Shown here piece after piece: positions 1 to 9,002 of a DNA stretch of 42,401 nucleotides. The notes beneath the pieces were generated by a model, which was not told where the DNA came from, did no database searches, and was given only the letters and a program-made list of their open reading frames with translations. This stretch comes from Chondrus crispus. Lineage: Eukaryota > Rhodophyta > Florideophyceae > Gigartinales > Gigartinaceae. Every line of letters starts with the position of its first letter. Position 1 is the stretch's first letter. Location of the stretch: NCBI RefSeq assembly GCF_000350225.1, contig NW_005179222.1:185079-227479 (forward strand), in the 5' to 3' direction. Made by a program: the position numbers and the translations under genes.

Positions 1-2
1 AT

Positions 3-235
3 CAGCACCATTGCAACGGATGTGGCAACTGTTTTCCGATAGACACGCGCGACTTGCACCCGTGCCGCGAGCGCAGCCTGGACGCAAAATGTCCCATCTG
101 CACACACTACCCATCCCAATGCTGTCAGGACTATTGATGATGCGTTCGCAACGCATTAATTTTTTCATGGAGTATCTGAAGGTGCGGCACCGAACACATC
201 TACTTCATTCGATGATATTTTACCTTCGGAAGAAC
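3..235 (+). pseudogene. Decayed CTCHY/RING zinc-finger fragment, paralogue of the hemerythrin-RING gene at the right end
   Basis: The frame starting at base 3 reads HHCNGCGNCF, then HPCRER and CPIC before a TGA at 132-134. Cysteine and histidine spacing matches the stretch FHCMKCNQCM, GHRCIP, CPVC of the gene at 39919-42401. After a frame change, about 165-225 reads FMEYLKVRHRTHLLH, which lines up with PIKYLRCGHLMHMSC of the RING in that gene. There the RING cysteines are replaced by other residues, so the ligand set is broken. The fragment starts at the window edge, so its 5' part lies outside. It is a related but clearly diverged sequence in the opposite orientation to the right-end gene. 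I infer a pseudogene. An intron or a sequencing error is a less likely explanation for the frame change, because several zinc ligands are also lost. Confidence 0.6.
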
Positions 236-1367
236 CAACAATGTATCGGCGACCGACCTTAATCCGCCGATTGCTGTCCTCTGAAAAATTATCTTTGGAT
301 ATGTACGACTGCCGATTCCCGTCATTTCGTGAGAACCCAACGCCACCTTTGAACGTCGAGCTTTCTGGAACGGCGAGAAACCCTGGTCCATATTCGGGAG
401 CAGCACATTCCTTCGAGCGACCACTGCCCGTCCCATCCTCATATCCTGCGCCGGTCAGCCACGCAGCTGAAGTTTCTCAGGCAAGGCATGCAAACTCCTC
501 GCGTCATTCGTAGCTAACCCACTGCTAATACTTCCCGGTTCTCTGGCTGCGTCGACGCCTTCCTTCCCACACGCCACGCCTAAGAAAATTGTGTCGAATT
601 ATGAAGCAGTCGGTCCAGTTGGACGCTCGACTGTCGGCAGCGGAACTGTTCAGAGTCTTCCTGCCTCGAAGGTACATGCGGCACAATGGGCCAGGACATT
701 GCAGCCGCAACCGGGCATATCAAGAATGCTGTACAGTAACATCCATTCAAATACGGGAATACGAATTGAATGTCTCGAAACAGACTTGGCAACGCTGGCC
801 ATTGTCGTGGTGAAGAGCATCGCAATTTTCTTTATCAACAACGTTGAATGGTTTTAGGCGGTTGGTTTTAGGCAGTTTCTTATAAACAGCAACCGCGTCA
901 ACGACTATTTGAGGAGCACGATTCTGCGGGTCGCTGTCGTACGCAGTGCCAGAAATGCGTAGAAGCAATAAGGAATCGCGTTTGATCTGCGGACGCTTAG
1001 AGTGTTTATCTGTCAAGCACTCACGGGGGGATTTTATTTGTCATGGAGGAGAGGATCTGACAAGAGATTCTTGCGAATCGGGGTAAGGCAGAGATCCCGA
1101 AGATGGTACTGTCGACGGACGGGCACGCGTTGTTGAAAGCGCTGCTGCGTACCAACCTATTACGGCAGCCGACATGCCAGGCTCTACGCAAGTTCAGGAT
1201 TTTCGTGGGAGTGGAATTGGACGGGCCGAGCCACGAGGTGCCTCACAAAACTTCTGTCAAGAACGTGACGGACAAGATTGGGCATCCGTTTTACACGCAG
1301 GCTCAACACACTCCGACTTTCATTGTAGCGCACCATCATACATGACTACCGACTGCATAATTATCCC
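236..1367. other. Stretch without a supported gene
   Basis: Only short ORFs of 60-90 codons occur on both strands and none shows a recognisable domain. A cysteine-containing minus-strand ORF at 747-1016 ends in CQVC but does not line up with the CHY, CTCHY or RING pattern of the right-end gene. I see no tRNA-like or repeat structure here. Confidence 0.4.
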
Positions 1368-2063
1368 TCATCCTGATTGTCGTTGACTTCTCGCTGCACC
1401 CATTTCTCGTATCTCTAAACGGAGTACCTTCAATATGAAGAAAACCACATAGCGATAGTTTCTCAACATGATCTCGTTGAGTTTTCCGTATGCTTTCCTG
1501 TTCCAATGCCTCGCCATTTTTTGATGCTCCTTCTTCTTCAGGGATTTAAAGTATGAGAACATGAGACGTCTGTCCTTGACCTCGGGTGTTTCTGGAGCAG
1601 CTCGACTCTTCCCCTGCGAATGTGGGTCGAGCACCCGGTCATTGCGAGCAGTAATATTGTCCTGAACAGACGCGCCGATACTTGGCGGAAATGACGGGGG
1701 GTTCACGAAGAGCTTACACGTTGATTTCTGAGAAATTGATGCCATGATATTGGCTTTGAAGCTCGGAGAACTATTATAATTGCTTGCTGGTGCCTGCGAG
1801 GAGTTAACACCGGATCGGAAGGGAGATGGAGGACAAGGGGAATCAAAAACGGAGCTTGCCCCTGGGTTCTGGGGAGGGGGTATGGAAGGAGATTCATTGT
1901 GTTCCTGCGCGAGACTGGCATCGAGTACACGTGCAGTGTCGCAAGCGATCTGTTCGGCAGCTCGGTGTGTTGCACGTCGTGTTTGCGTAAAATGCCGAGA
2001 AGATCGCCGGTGTGCAGGTGGGGAGCGAGGAGCTTTGGAAGCAGTATTACGCGCCCTTGTCAT
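1368..2063 (-). CDS. Hypothetical protein, 231 codons
   Basis: This is an ATG-initiated ORF and the longest in the left 2.8 kb. I do not recognise it. The first 150 residues are Ser/Pro/Arg-rich and look disordered. The last 70 residues, from about MFSYFKSLKKKEHQ to the end, are rich in Lys, Arg and aromatic residues and could form helices, including a hydrophobic run RYVVFFILKVLRL. Upstream of the start on the same strand lies a GC-rich stretch with a GC-box-like tract at 2176-2189, which could be promoter sequence. No neighbour hints at a function. It could be a chance ORF or a remnant of a longer gene. Confidence 0.3.
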   Translation of the reverse strand: MTRARNTASKAPRSPPAHRRSSRHFTQTRRATHRAAEQIACDTARVLDASLAQEHNESPSIPPPQNPGASSVFDSPCPPSPFRSGVNSSQAPASNYNSSPSFKANIMASISQKSTCKLFVNPPSFPPSIGASVQDNITARNDRVLDPHSQGKSRAAPETPEVKDRRLMFSYFKSLKKKEHQKMARHWNRKAYGKLNEIMLRNYRYVVFFILKVLRLEIREMGAARSQRQSG

Positions 2064-2882
2064 GGCGCTTGGCTTGTGTGGGTTTCTTCGGACAGAGAAG
2101 GAGAACTTCTAGCATATAAAGGGCGCGGGGAAAAGCAAGGAGGAAGGCGGGTGAGGGCATGGCGGCGAGCTGTGCGGGGCGGGGCGGGGAGAAGCTTGGG
2201 AATGTACACGCGGCAAAATGGCAGGTTCAAAATCGCGTGACGGCGCGTCACTGTATGTCACCGTAGTGGGCACTGGGCGGCCTCTGATTGGCGCCCGACG
2301 GCTACGATTTGAGGCCGTGAGGGCGCGGGGAACCGTTCCTGTGCACACGCTTCTGTAAGCGAGTTAGCATTTGGGAGACTACAGCGCTCACTCTATAAAA
2401 TGGCGGGAGAAGGTACTGTGTCTGGTTTGTAATGTTGAGAGAACCAATGTTTTGATCTGCATGTGCTCGTATTTGGATTTAATTCCACCCTTTCATTGTA
2501 CTGCGAGTGCCACTGCACTGCATTGAGTCCATGGAATTTTAGTAGTGTGCATATGGACTGGGTGTGGATTGGTACTTCCTTTAGCCAATGGATTTCGACC
2601 AGTTCGCAGAATTACTAAGCATTACAGTGGTTCTGTGTAGCATTCGTTGTGGCGTGCGATTAATTTAATGAAATGACCCTGCCAATAGCGTGACCGCAAC
2701 TGGTGGAAGGAAAACAAAAGAAAAGAAAAGCGCCTGTTAGGACTGGCCCTGAGGAGAACGAAGCTTTCGAAACTTTCGCCGCTGCTCTCTACTCTGCACT
2801 GTATTTAATAGTGTGAAACTTCTGAAAGTATCACACTATCACGTCGCCAGAGGGACACTGAAATACGATGAACTGTTCTGCT
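2064..2882. other. Gene-free stretch with TATA-like and GC-box-like motifs
   Basis: No convincing coding sequence. TATA-like motifs on the plus strand lie at 2115-2120 (TATAAA) and 2394-2400 (TATAAAA), and a GC-box-like tract GGGGCGGGGCGGGG at 2176-2189. They could mark a promoter, but no ORF of note starts just downstream on the plus strand. The CAAAA target-site copy of the Copia-1 insertion follows directly at 2883-2887. Confidence 0.4.
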
Positions 2883-2887
2883 CAAAA

Positions 2888-2995
2888 TAAGGTGCGAGGA
2901 GTTTTGGGGAACGATTGTCTCGGACCCCGCCGTAGGAGGCCGGGGTCACACTTTAATATGAGTGTGATTTAGGGCTAATCTGTGGTGCCCTTACA
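2888..2995 (-). repeat. 3' LTR of Copia-1 (108 bp)
   Basis: It is identical to 7546-7653 and very short for an LTR. It contains two small inverted repeats with 7-bp arms, GACCCCG/CGGGGTC and TCACACT/AGTGTGA. The stop codon of the RNase H frame (2975-2977) lies inside this LTR, so the pol frame runs into the repeat. Confidence 0.93.
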
Positions 2996-3742
2996 GTCTG
3001 CGCTGATGTTCTCGTGGTCGCGCAGTGGTGTTGTGGTGCCCTTACAGCCGTGGGTGCGCGGCTGCGAGACGAGGCGTATGCTGTTGAGGTGTTTGGCATA
3101 GGTTTGCCGCGTGAGCGGTTTGGTGAGGCAGTCCGCTCGGAGGTCTGCAGATGGTTCGTAGGTTGGTAATATTACCTTGTCGCGTGTCAGTTGCTGTAAC
3201 ACGTGGTATCGTACGTCGATATATTTTGTTTTGCGTGTGGGCGCGGACGCCTCGGCGCCGGCGATTGCGCCTTGGTTGTCCATATGTAGCGCCGTCGTGG
3301 GGAGTTTGGTGCCGGTAATTTCGGTTGTGAGGTTGCGCAGCCATTTCGCGTGCTGCGCGGTTACGCTTGCGGCTATGTATTCGGATGCAAACGTGGAATC
3401 CACCACGGTCCTGATGCGGCGGGACGACCATGATATGGCGTTATTTCCGTAACAAATGACGTTGCCCATCGTCGATTGTCGGGTGTCGTGGCACCCGGCG
3501 AAATCTGCGTCGGAGAACGCGGATACGCGATGGGGACCTGCTGTGTATATTAGGCCGTGGTGGATGGTGTTGAGTAGGTATCTCGCGACGTGCTTGAGGG
3601 CCGTCCAGTGACGCCCTGTGAAGTGTTTGGTGTGTCGGGATAACACACAAGTGATGTAGGCGAGGTCGGGTCGGGTGGAGTCGACTAAGTATCGCAATAT
3701 GCCTATCACTCGGGCATAGGGATATTTTTTGTGTCTAGGCAT
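2975..3742 (-). CDS. Copia-1 RT C-terminus and RNase H, in the -1 frame
   Basis: This frame overlaps the end of the main polyprotein. It carries the standard Copia link KYPYARVIGILRYLVDSTRP, then RNase H with SDADFAG, the glutamate in ASEYIAA, HMDNQGAI and the closing ADCLTKPL. The join lies in a run of six A residues (minus strand; plus 3725-3730). One extra A would restore a single frame. The heptamer A AAA AAT in the upstream frame also has the shape of a -1 slippery site. I favour a simple one-base loss because a frameshift between RT and RNase H would be unusual. The stop codon is inside the 3' LTR. Confidence 0.88.
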   Translation of the reverse strand: MPRHKKYPYARVIGILRYLVDSTRPDLAYITCVLSRHTKHFTGRHWTALKHVARYLLNTIHHGLIYTAGPHRVSAFSDADFAGCHDTRQSTMGNVICYGNNAISWSSRRIRTVVDSTFASEYIAASVTAQHAKWLRNLTTEITGTKLPTTALHMDNQGAIAGAEASAPTRKTKYIDVRYHVLQQLTRDKVILPTYEPSADLRADCLTKPLTRQTYAKHLNSIRLVSQPRTHGCKGTTTPLRDHENISADCKGTTD

Positions 3743-6700
3743 GTTTCCTGTGGGTCAGGGGCGTGCAGCTTCATGCCGGAGAGGTATGGGGTGTGGGCGC
3801 GCTTGGCCTCGTCCATACGGAGGAGGATTACGAAGGACCGGGCCAAGTGTGGTTGGGAGATGTGCAATGCGCCGTTGTGTGACCAGTTCAATGACCAGCC
3901 GATTAGGTGAGCAGCAGTGCCGAGGTTTTTGACGCGGTATTTCTGCCTGAGATCGGCCAGCAGGCTTTTGTACATCCTGTCGCTGTTAGTGCCGACGGCG
4001 AAGTCGTCAATAGTTACCGCCATGATCAAAAATTTGTCCCCGTCGCGTTTTCGGTAGACGTTAGGGTCGCCTTTGAGCTGTGTGTAGCCGTGGGTGATGA
4101 GATGTCGACGGAGGCCGTCGCTGTATACACGTGGGGCTTGTGGCGTGCCCCAGAGGTTTTTTTGTATGCGGGCGACCATGCCTGGTCGAGTTGGTGTACC
4201 GTTGAAGTGTGGCAGTGGTGTGACGTAGAGTGGTGTTTTGCCGCAGTACGGTTCGTGGAGAAAGGCGCTTGTGAGGTCTATGTGTCTCACGCGGATGCCG
4301 TGTGAAACGCATACGGCGAGGACAAGTCGCATGGCGTCTCTATCGGTAGAGAATGTCGACACGGCTCGTGCGTCGTAGTGTATGCCCGGCGTAAGTCTAT
4401 TTCCAGGGTAAGCACACCGTATTTTATGCCCGATGACGTTTCCGGTCTTGTCTAGCTTGTAGCTTAGATTCACTACCGGTGAGAGTACTTTGGTCTTGGG
4501 CGGGAGCGCTGCACGGGGGACGTAGGCGAATGTCCCGAACGAGGAGTGCATGTTGGTTTCCTTGCCGTACGCCGTAGCCCACGCATCGGCGTCGGGGGCT
4601 GCTCGTGCCTCGTACAGATTGCGTGGTGGTTTGGGGGGTGGCTTGCGCACGGTAGTGTTGTCCGATGTGATTTTTGTGTGGCTTACCAGGTTGGCTTCGG
4701 TTGGTATGACGTGGTGGGCGTTCACCCTTGGGTGAACTACCTCCGCAGGTGGTAGTGGGTGGGCATACCGAAGGCTTGGGTCAAATTTGGGGTTGTAGGG
4801 TCTGAAATTGACTATGCGCGCAGTCATCAGTTGTCCGTTCCGGGGGTTAAGTACTTTGTAGTGCCGGTCGTCTGCTGGGTAGAGGTATCGTACTAGTATA
4901 CCGCGGTTATCGCTTTTCTGTTTGATTGCGCGTACGTCCGGTATGAAGCCGTACTCGCCGAACATGCGGTAGTTGCCGAGGAAGAGACTACGATGGGGAA
5001 AGGGGGAGTATGCGTGGCGATACCGTGTCCAGACTGCTCTGGGGATGTCTTGGATGGTGGAGTGGTAGCATGAGTTGTGCTTAATGGTGGTGTCTAGTAG
5101 GCACAGTGCCCAGTACTTCTGGAACGGTAGTTTGGCTGCGGTGAGTGTTGCTCTCATCCTCTGGACGAGGGTCCTGTTGAGTCGTTCTGATACTGAGTTC
5201 TCTTGCGGGGTATGAGGCGTGGTGGGGTCGAGGTGTATACCCATGGACGGCAACAGTCCGATGAGCAGTTTGGTGAGGTATTCTGCCGCGTTATCGCATC
5301 GTACCTGTGCGACGGGGCGGTGGAAGTGCCTGGGGAGGCGCGTTAGTATAGAGCGGATGTGGTTGCCGGCGTCCGCGCGACGGCGTAGGAGTACGATGGT
5401 TGTGAAGCGTGTATGCAGCTCGGTGAAGGAGAGGAAGTACCGGTGGCCTTCGGGGGTGGCTGGGAACGGTCCGGCCATGTCGGTTGTGATCGTGTGCCCG
5501 GCCGGGGGCCGCGTGATGTGGTCATGGTGGGCGGCGCGTTGCATGTGTCCTACACTGCAGCCGTGGCAGTGAATGGGCACTTGGCGTTTTTTTATTGACG
5601 CTGGGAGGCCCAGTGGGATGGGGAGTGTGGCCATTTTTTGGAGCGTTGTCGGGGATGTGTGGTTCATCCTGAGATGCCACGTGTAGAGGTCGTTCGCGGC
5701 TTCCCGGAGAGTTGGTGGTATGTCGGGGAGATGGTATGGGAACCGGGCGATGTGTGTCGTTCGGTCTGTGGCGGCTCCGCGGTGGCGGGGGGGGATGTTG
5801 TGGGGTGGTTTTCTTGTTGTGAAGGCCGTGGGTGTTGGGCATGGTGGCTGTGCTGAGGTCTGTTGTATTGCCCGTTGGGGGGGTGGTCTCGGTTTTGCTT
5901 TGGTGAAATAATCGTCGATGGAGCGTTTCGGTTCGTGCGTGTTGTGGCACTCTGCCGGGGGGTCTCGAGACTCGAGTTGTAGCGGTATGCCCGTTGGTGA
6001 CGTCTTGGCCGTGTCACTCAGCGTTATGCTGTATAAGCCGTTGTCAAGGGTGAAATGCGCGAATGCGTTTTGTGGGGTGGGGGTGTGGGATGGTATCATA
6101 TAGCCGCCGTGAGGCGTGAACACTACGTGGCAGTCATTTTGTAGAGTGACTTGTGCTACTGATAGTAGGTTTTTGGAAAAGGTGGGGATTGTGATGGCGT
6201 GCGGTACGCGGAGTGTGGCTCCTCGGTGGTCGTGAAGCGTGACGGAAGACGTATGAGTGCCTCTAGCTCCGGAGCTGTTTGGGAGAGCCGTGGTAGAGTG
6301 TTGGCGACGGGCGTTAGTAGGCGCATATCGGAAGAAGGATGGTGTGCATCCAGAATCGAGGTAGTATTTGTGAGACGGGTTGTGCTGTACCTGTGCCATG
6401 TCCTCTTCATTGTCGCTGCCTTTGTGCTGGTCGGGCTCCTCCGTGTGCTCCGTGTTGTATGGGGAATAATGGCAGTCATTGTAATCCTCGGGTTCTTGTA
6501 TGTGCAGAGCGGCGTTGGCGCTGTTGCGTGCGCGGTTGAATGCGTCGGTTCGGCGGAAGCCACCGCGGCCCCTGTCGCGTGGAGGGTTGTATCCTGCCGT
6601 CTGCGCGGATCGCCCTTGGTTGTAGCCTTGGTACGGGGTGCGTCGTTCGTGTTGCAGTTTTTGGAGCTGCTGGCATTCGTTCGTGTGGTGTGAGTTGGAA

Positions 6701-7344
6701 TGGTGGAAAGTGCACCAGGTGCGGGTTGTCCTGGTCTTTCGTGGGTTGATGGTTTCGGCTGCTGGTATGAATAGGTCTAGCAGCTGTCGGAGTTCACGGA
6801 TAGTGGTCGTTCTGTGCGCGAGCAGGCTCGGTATGTGCTGGCGGAGGGCCGGGCGTGATGCCAGCCCACGTATGATGTATGCTATGGTGACGCGTGCGTC
6901 TGAGAGTCCTGGAACTTTGGCGCGTAGCATGGCTTGGCGGTGACTGAGGTGTCGGGTGATGTAATCTTCGATGGTCTCGCGCGGTTTGATGGTGATCGTC
7001 GTGGCTTTGGCTCGTAACCTTTCGTGTTCTTCGGGTGTTTCGTCCTCCTCATAGTGTGTCTTGATGTTGGCAAGCATGTCGGCTGGCGACAGCTGGAGGA
7101 CGTCATATCCTATGATGCATAAAGTTTCCGGTGAGATCGTCGAGCCGATGATGCGGCGGACCTGGGCGATCTCCTTGGCTTGTTTCTGTGTCTGTTCAGG
7201 GTCGGCGCTGGGGCTGGCCGGGCCGCCCTGGACGGTGAGTTCGGTCAGACCGAGTTCCTGGATGTAGTTCGTAACAGCGAATTGCCAGATATCATAGTTG
7301 TTTTTCGTGAGGGTAGGGATGGGAATCGTGTATGGGGACGTCAT
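3706..7344 (-). CDS. Copia-1 Gag-Pol polyprotein (gag, protease, integrase, most of RT)
   Basis: The frame is open from 7524 (a GTG), but the first in-frame ATG is at 7344 and reads MTSPYTIPIPTLTKNNYDIW, which is how Copia Gag proteins typically begin, so I place the start there. Numbering residues from 7524: CX2HX4HX4C zinc knuckle (CTFHHSNSHHTNEC) at 271-284, protease DSG at 390-392, integrase H617/H622/C653/C656 and catalytic D682, D744 and E780 (PQENSVSERLNRT), then RT with HIDLTSAFLH near 1081 and IDDF at 1172-1175 (Copia normally has YVDD). A PIP-box-like stretch, KRSIDDYFTK, occurs near 533-542. The frame ends at 3706, just after RT, because the continuation is in the -1 frame. Confidence 0.92.
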   Translation of the reverse strand: MTSPYTIPIPTLTKNNYDIWQFAVTNYIQELGLTELTVQGGPASPSADPEQTQKQAKEIAQVRRIIGSTISPETLCIIGYDVLQLSPADMLANIKTHYEEDETPEEHERLRAKATTITIKPRETIEDYITRHLSHRQAMLRAKVPGLSDARVTIAYIIRGLASRPALRQHIPSLLAHRTTTIRELRQLLDLFIPAAETINPRKTRTTRTWCTFHHSNSHHTNECQQLQKLQHERRTPYQGYNQGRSAQTAGYNPPRDRGRGGFRRTDAFNRARNSANAALHIQEPEDYNDCHYSPYNTEHTEEPDQHKGSDNEEDMAQVQHNPSHKYYLDSGCTPSFFRYAPTNARRQHSTTALPNSSGARGTHTSSVTLHDHRGATLRVPHAITIPTFSKNLLSVAQVTLQNDCHVVFTPHGGYMIPSHTPTPQNAFAHFTLDNGLYSITLSDTAKTSPTGIPLQLESRDPPAECHNTHEPKRSIDDYFTKAKPRPPPQRAIQQTSAQPPCPTPTAFTTRKPPHNIPPRHRGAATDRTTHIARFPYHLPDIPPTLREAANDLYTWHLRMNHTSPTTLQKMATLPIPLGLPASIKKRQVPIHCHGCSVGHMQRAAHHDHITRPPAGHTITTDMAGPFPATPEGHRYFLSFTELHTRFTTIVLLRRRADAGNHIRSILTRLPRHFHRPVAQVRCDNAAEYLTKLLIGLLPSMGIHLDPTTPHTPQENSVSERLNRTLVQRMRATLTAAKLPFQKYWALCLLDTTIKHNSCYHSTIQDIPRAVWTRYRHAYSPFPHRSLFLGNYRMFGEYGFIPDVRAIKQKSDNRGILVRYLYPADDRHYKVLNPRNGQLMTARIVNFRPYNPKFDPSLRYAHPLPPAEVVHPRVNAHHVIPTEANLVSHTKITSDNTTVRKPPPKPPRNLYEARAAPDADAWATAYGKETNMHSSFGTFAYVPRAALPPKTKVLSPVVNLSYKLDKTGNVIGHKIRCAYPGNRLTPGIHYDARAVSTFSTDRDAMRLVLAVCVSHGIRVRHIDLTSAFLHEPYCGKTPLYVTPLPHFNGTPTRPGMVARIQKNLWGTPQAPRVYSDGLRRHLITHGYTQLKGDPNVYRKRDGDKFLIMAVTIDDFAVGTNSDRMYKSLLADLRQKYRVKNLGTAAHLIGWSLNWSHNGALHISQPHLARSFVILLRMDEAKRAHTPYLSGMKLHAPDPQETCLDTKNIPMPE

Positions 7345-7545
7345 GTTTGGTGTGCTGTCGGCCGTTTGCGGCGCGTTGTGTGTGTTGATATTGTCGAGGG
7401 GTTCCTGCGCGGTGGCGTTGGCGTATAGATTGTCGATGTGCTGTCGTAGGCTGAATCGCCTCGAGCGCAGGACGCGCTGGATAGCGTGGTCCAGAGTGGA
7501 GATCGTCACGGGGAGCGAGGCCACTCGGAGATAGGGTCCATAACC

Positions 7546-7653
7546 TAAGGTGCGAGGAGTTTTGGGGAACGATTGTCTCGGACCCCGCCGTAGGAGGCCG
7601 GGGTCACACTTTAATATGAGTGTGATTTAGGGCTAATCTGTGGTGCCCTTACA
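7546..7653 (-). repeat. 5' LTR of Copia-1 (108 bp)
   Basis: It is identical to 2888-2995. Directly inside it (minus strand from 7545) the sequence reads GGTTATGGACCC. This is close to GGTCATGGGCC at the same place in Copia-3, so it is a good candidate primer-binding site shared by the two families. Confidence 0.93.
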
Positions 7654-8735
7654 CAAAACACTCAAATTATAAAATCGCTTTGCGTGGATATGAGGTGGTT
7701 GATAACTCCATAATTGTAATGTCTTACAGCGCCAGGTGATGAAAACCTGTAATGTGGTTTCGTATATGTGCGAGAGTAACCGTCCACACTATAAATCGAC
7801 AAGTTGCGAAAATTTGTTGAACGCCTTCACTAAAACGGTCATATCTCTCGAACCAATCCACCAAACTGGCTCTTTTGCGAGCTCATTGAATGCAGAAGAG
7901 CAGTGTCGACTACCAGTTATCCGAACGTCTCTCGTTTCGAACAATGGCGCTCGACACAATCATAAGAAGTCACCCCCTTTTCTGACTCAGAATCGACTAC
8001 AACTTTATTTCGGCAAGAAATATGCGCTCCGCAGTGCAGTGTAAAAATCATCACATTGCTTGCCGCGCTTCAGACGCTCTCCCCGTCCCCCACAACCGGC
8101 ACACCGTGACCATGAGCGATTCGTGCTTTTGCCCGCCGTTACTGACGACGCTCTTCCCGGGACGCGTCCAAACTTCTGCGTCGAATGCTGCGGTCTGGTG
8201 CTAACTGCAGAAGGCGTCGAATATCCGCAAGCGGCTCTTTGTAGTCCGTCCGGTCGCGCTTATCCTTCTGTTTGTACTCCACCGTCTGCACTCTGTCCCT
8301 TGTTCATTGTGTTGTACGCTATTACTGACGCCATTTGCTTAAGTAATGGTTGTGTTGGATAGTAAAAAGCGCGCGCTTTTCGAATTCGCTTTCATTGGAA
8401 GCGAGGCCTAAATACTTACAACACAACGTGAGATGTTCCGCTGATCTCTTGCTTAGTTTGGCTCAAAAACAAGAAAAGCTCGCATTCCGATACTATTTTG
8501 GCATTGTCGAATTAAAGTTTTTTGTCGATTTAAAGCGTGGACGGTTACCAGCCAAATGAATGGCAAAAACAATAGTAAGGAGTATAGGGTCGCTCTGAGC
8601 AACGCAAGGTAACTCGTAGAGTAGGAGTACTCCACATAGGGGTTGGGATGGCAAAGAGGTGAGCAAAAGACAAAGAAGGATAACGGGGGCCGGTAGTTTA
8701 AAGACGAAGACAGGAGAACCGTAGCTAGAGAGAGT
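7654..8735. other. Stretch without a supported gene
   Basis: Base composition is AT-richer than in the neighbouring elements. ORFs of up to about 100 codons on the plus strand (7736-8044, 8060-8362) have no clear domain. FCVECCGLVL near 8168-8198 looks superficially like half of a zinc ribbon, but no second cysteine pair follows. This is probably old host intergenic sequence. Confidence 0.4.
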
Positions 8736-9002
8736 CTAGATGTTCTTGTACTTCTTGACTCCAGTTTTGTGACGGCGTCTTGCGAGAGGAACCTTCAAGT
8801 CGTACTTCTCGGGAAACATGATATCACAAACCTTGCAATGAACGCCCTCTGGCTTGTAGTTCTTCCGGCGAAGAGTCTTCAAATGGGATTTACGGCGCTT
8901 ATGCGACTCCAGCTGCTGAACCGATGACAGCTCAATGCGGCAGACCGCACAACGCTTATTGGAGCGCTAAGGAGGAGGAGGGTTCTTCCTGCGCTTCTCC
9001 AT
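8736..9002 (-). pseudogene. Broken U1-type (C2H2) zinc-finger gene
   Basis: Reading the minus strand from the ATG at 9002 gives MEKRRKNPPPP, then TAG (8967-8969). The same frame continues to a natural stop at 8736-8738. After the stop it encodes a U1/matrin-type finger CAVC-x12-H-x5-H (CAVCRIELSSVQQLESHKRR, then KSH) and a second CKVC...RRRH finger in which the first zinc-binding His is Pro. This could be CAT changed to CCT. The remainder is Lys/Arg-rich and ends VKKYKNI. Two-finger proteins of this type usually bind RNA or DNA in the nucleus. The early stop with no later ATG before the first finger, plus the lost ligand, argue for a pseudogene, though stop-codon readthrough cannot be excluded from sequence alone. 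Confidence 0.7.

Larger units (their letters stand above)
2888..7653 (-). mobile_element. Copia-1: complete Ty1/Copia LTR retrotransposon
   Basis: This is a full element of 4766 bp read on the minus strand. Two identical 108-bp terminal repeats (2888-2995 and 7546-7653) flank one long gag-pol frame plus a second frame for the end of RT and RNase H. Direct CAAAA copies at 2883-2887 and 7654-7658 are a 5-bp target-site duplication. In coding orientation the LTR starts TGTAAGGGCACC and ends GCACCTTA, so its termini are TG...TA rather than TG...CA. The domain order gag, protease, integrase, RT, RNase H is that of Copia. Identical LTRs imply a recent insertion. The only obvious defect is a frame change in an A6 run at 3725-3730. 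Confidence 0.95.

Noticed and set aside
747..1016. Cysteine-containing minus-strand ORF (CQVC) as another CHY or RING gene
   Set aside because: Spacing of Cys and His does not match CHY, CTCHY or RING and no partner cysteines follow in frame.
1479..1494. 16-bp identity with 39641-39656 as a sign of a duplicated gene pair
   Set aside because: One 16-mer match is roughly what chance allows in a 42-kb window, and the surrounding translations share only a few residues.
8060..8362. FCVECCGLVL as a zinc ribbon of a small RNA polymerase subunit
   Set aside because: Only one CX2C pair is present, the rest of the frame has no similarity, and the start of the frame is arbitrary.
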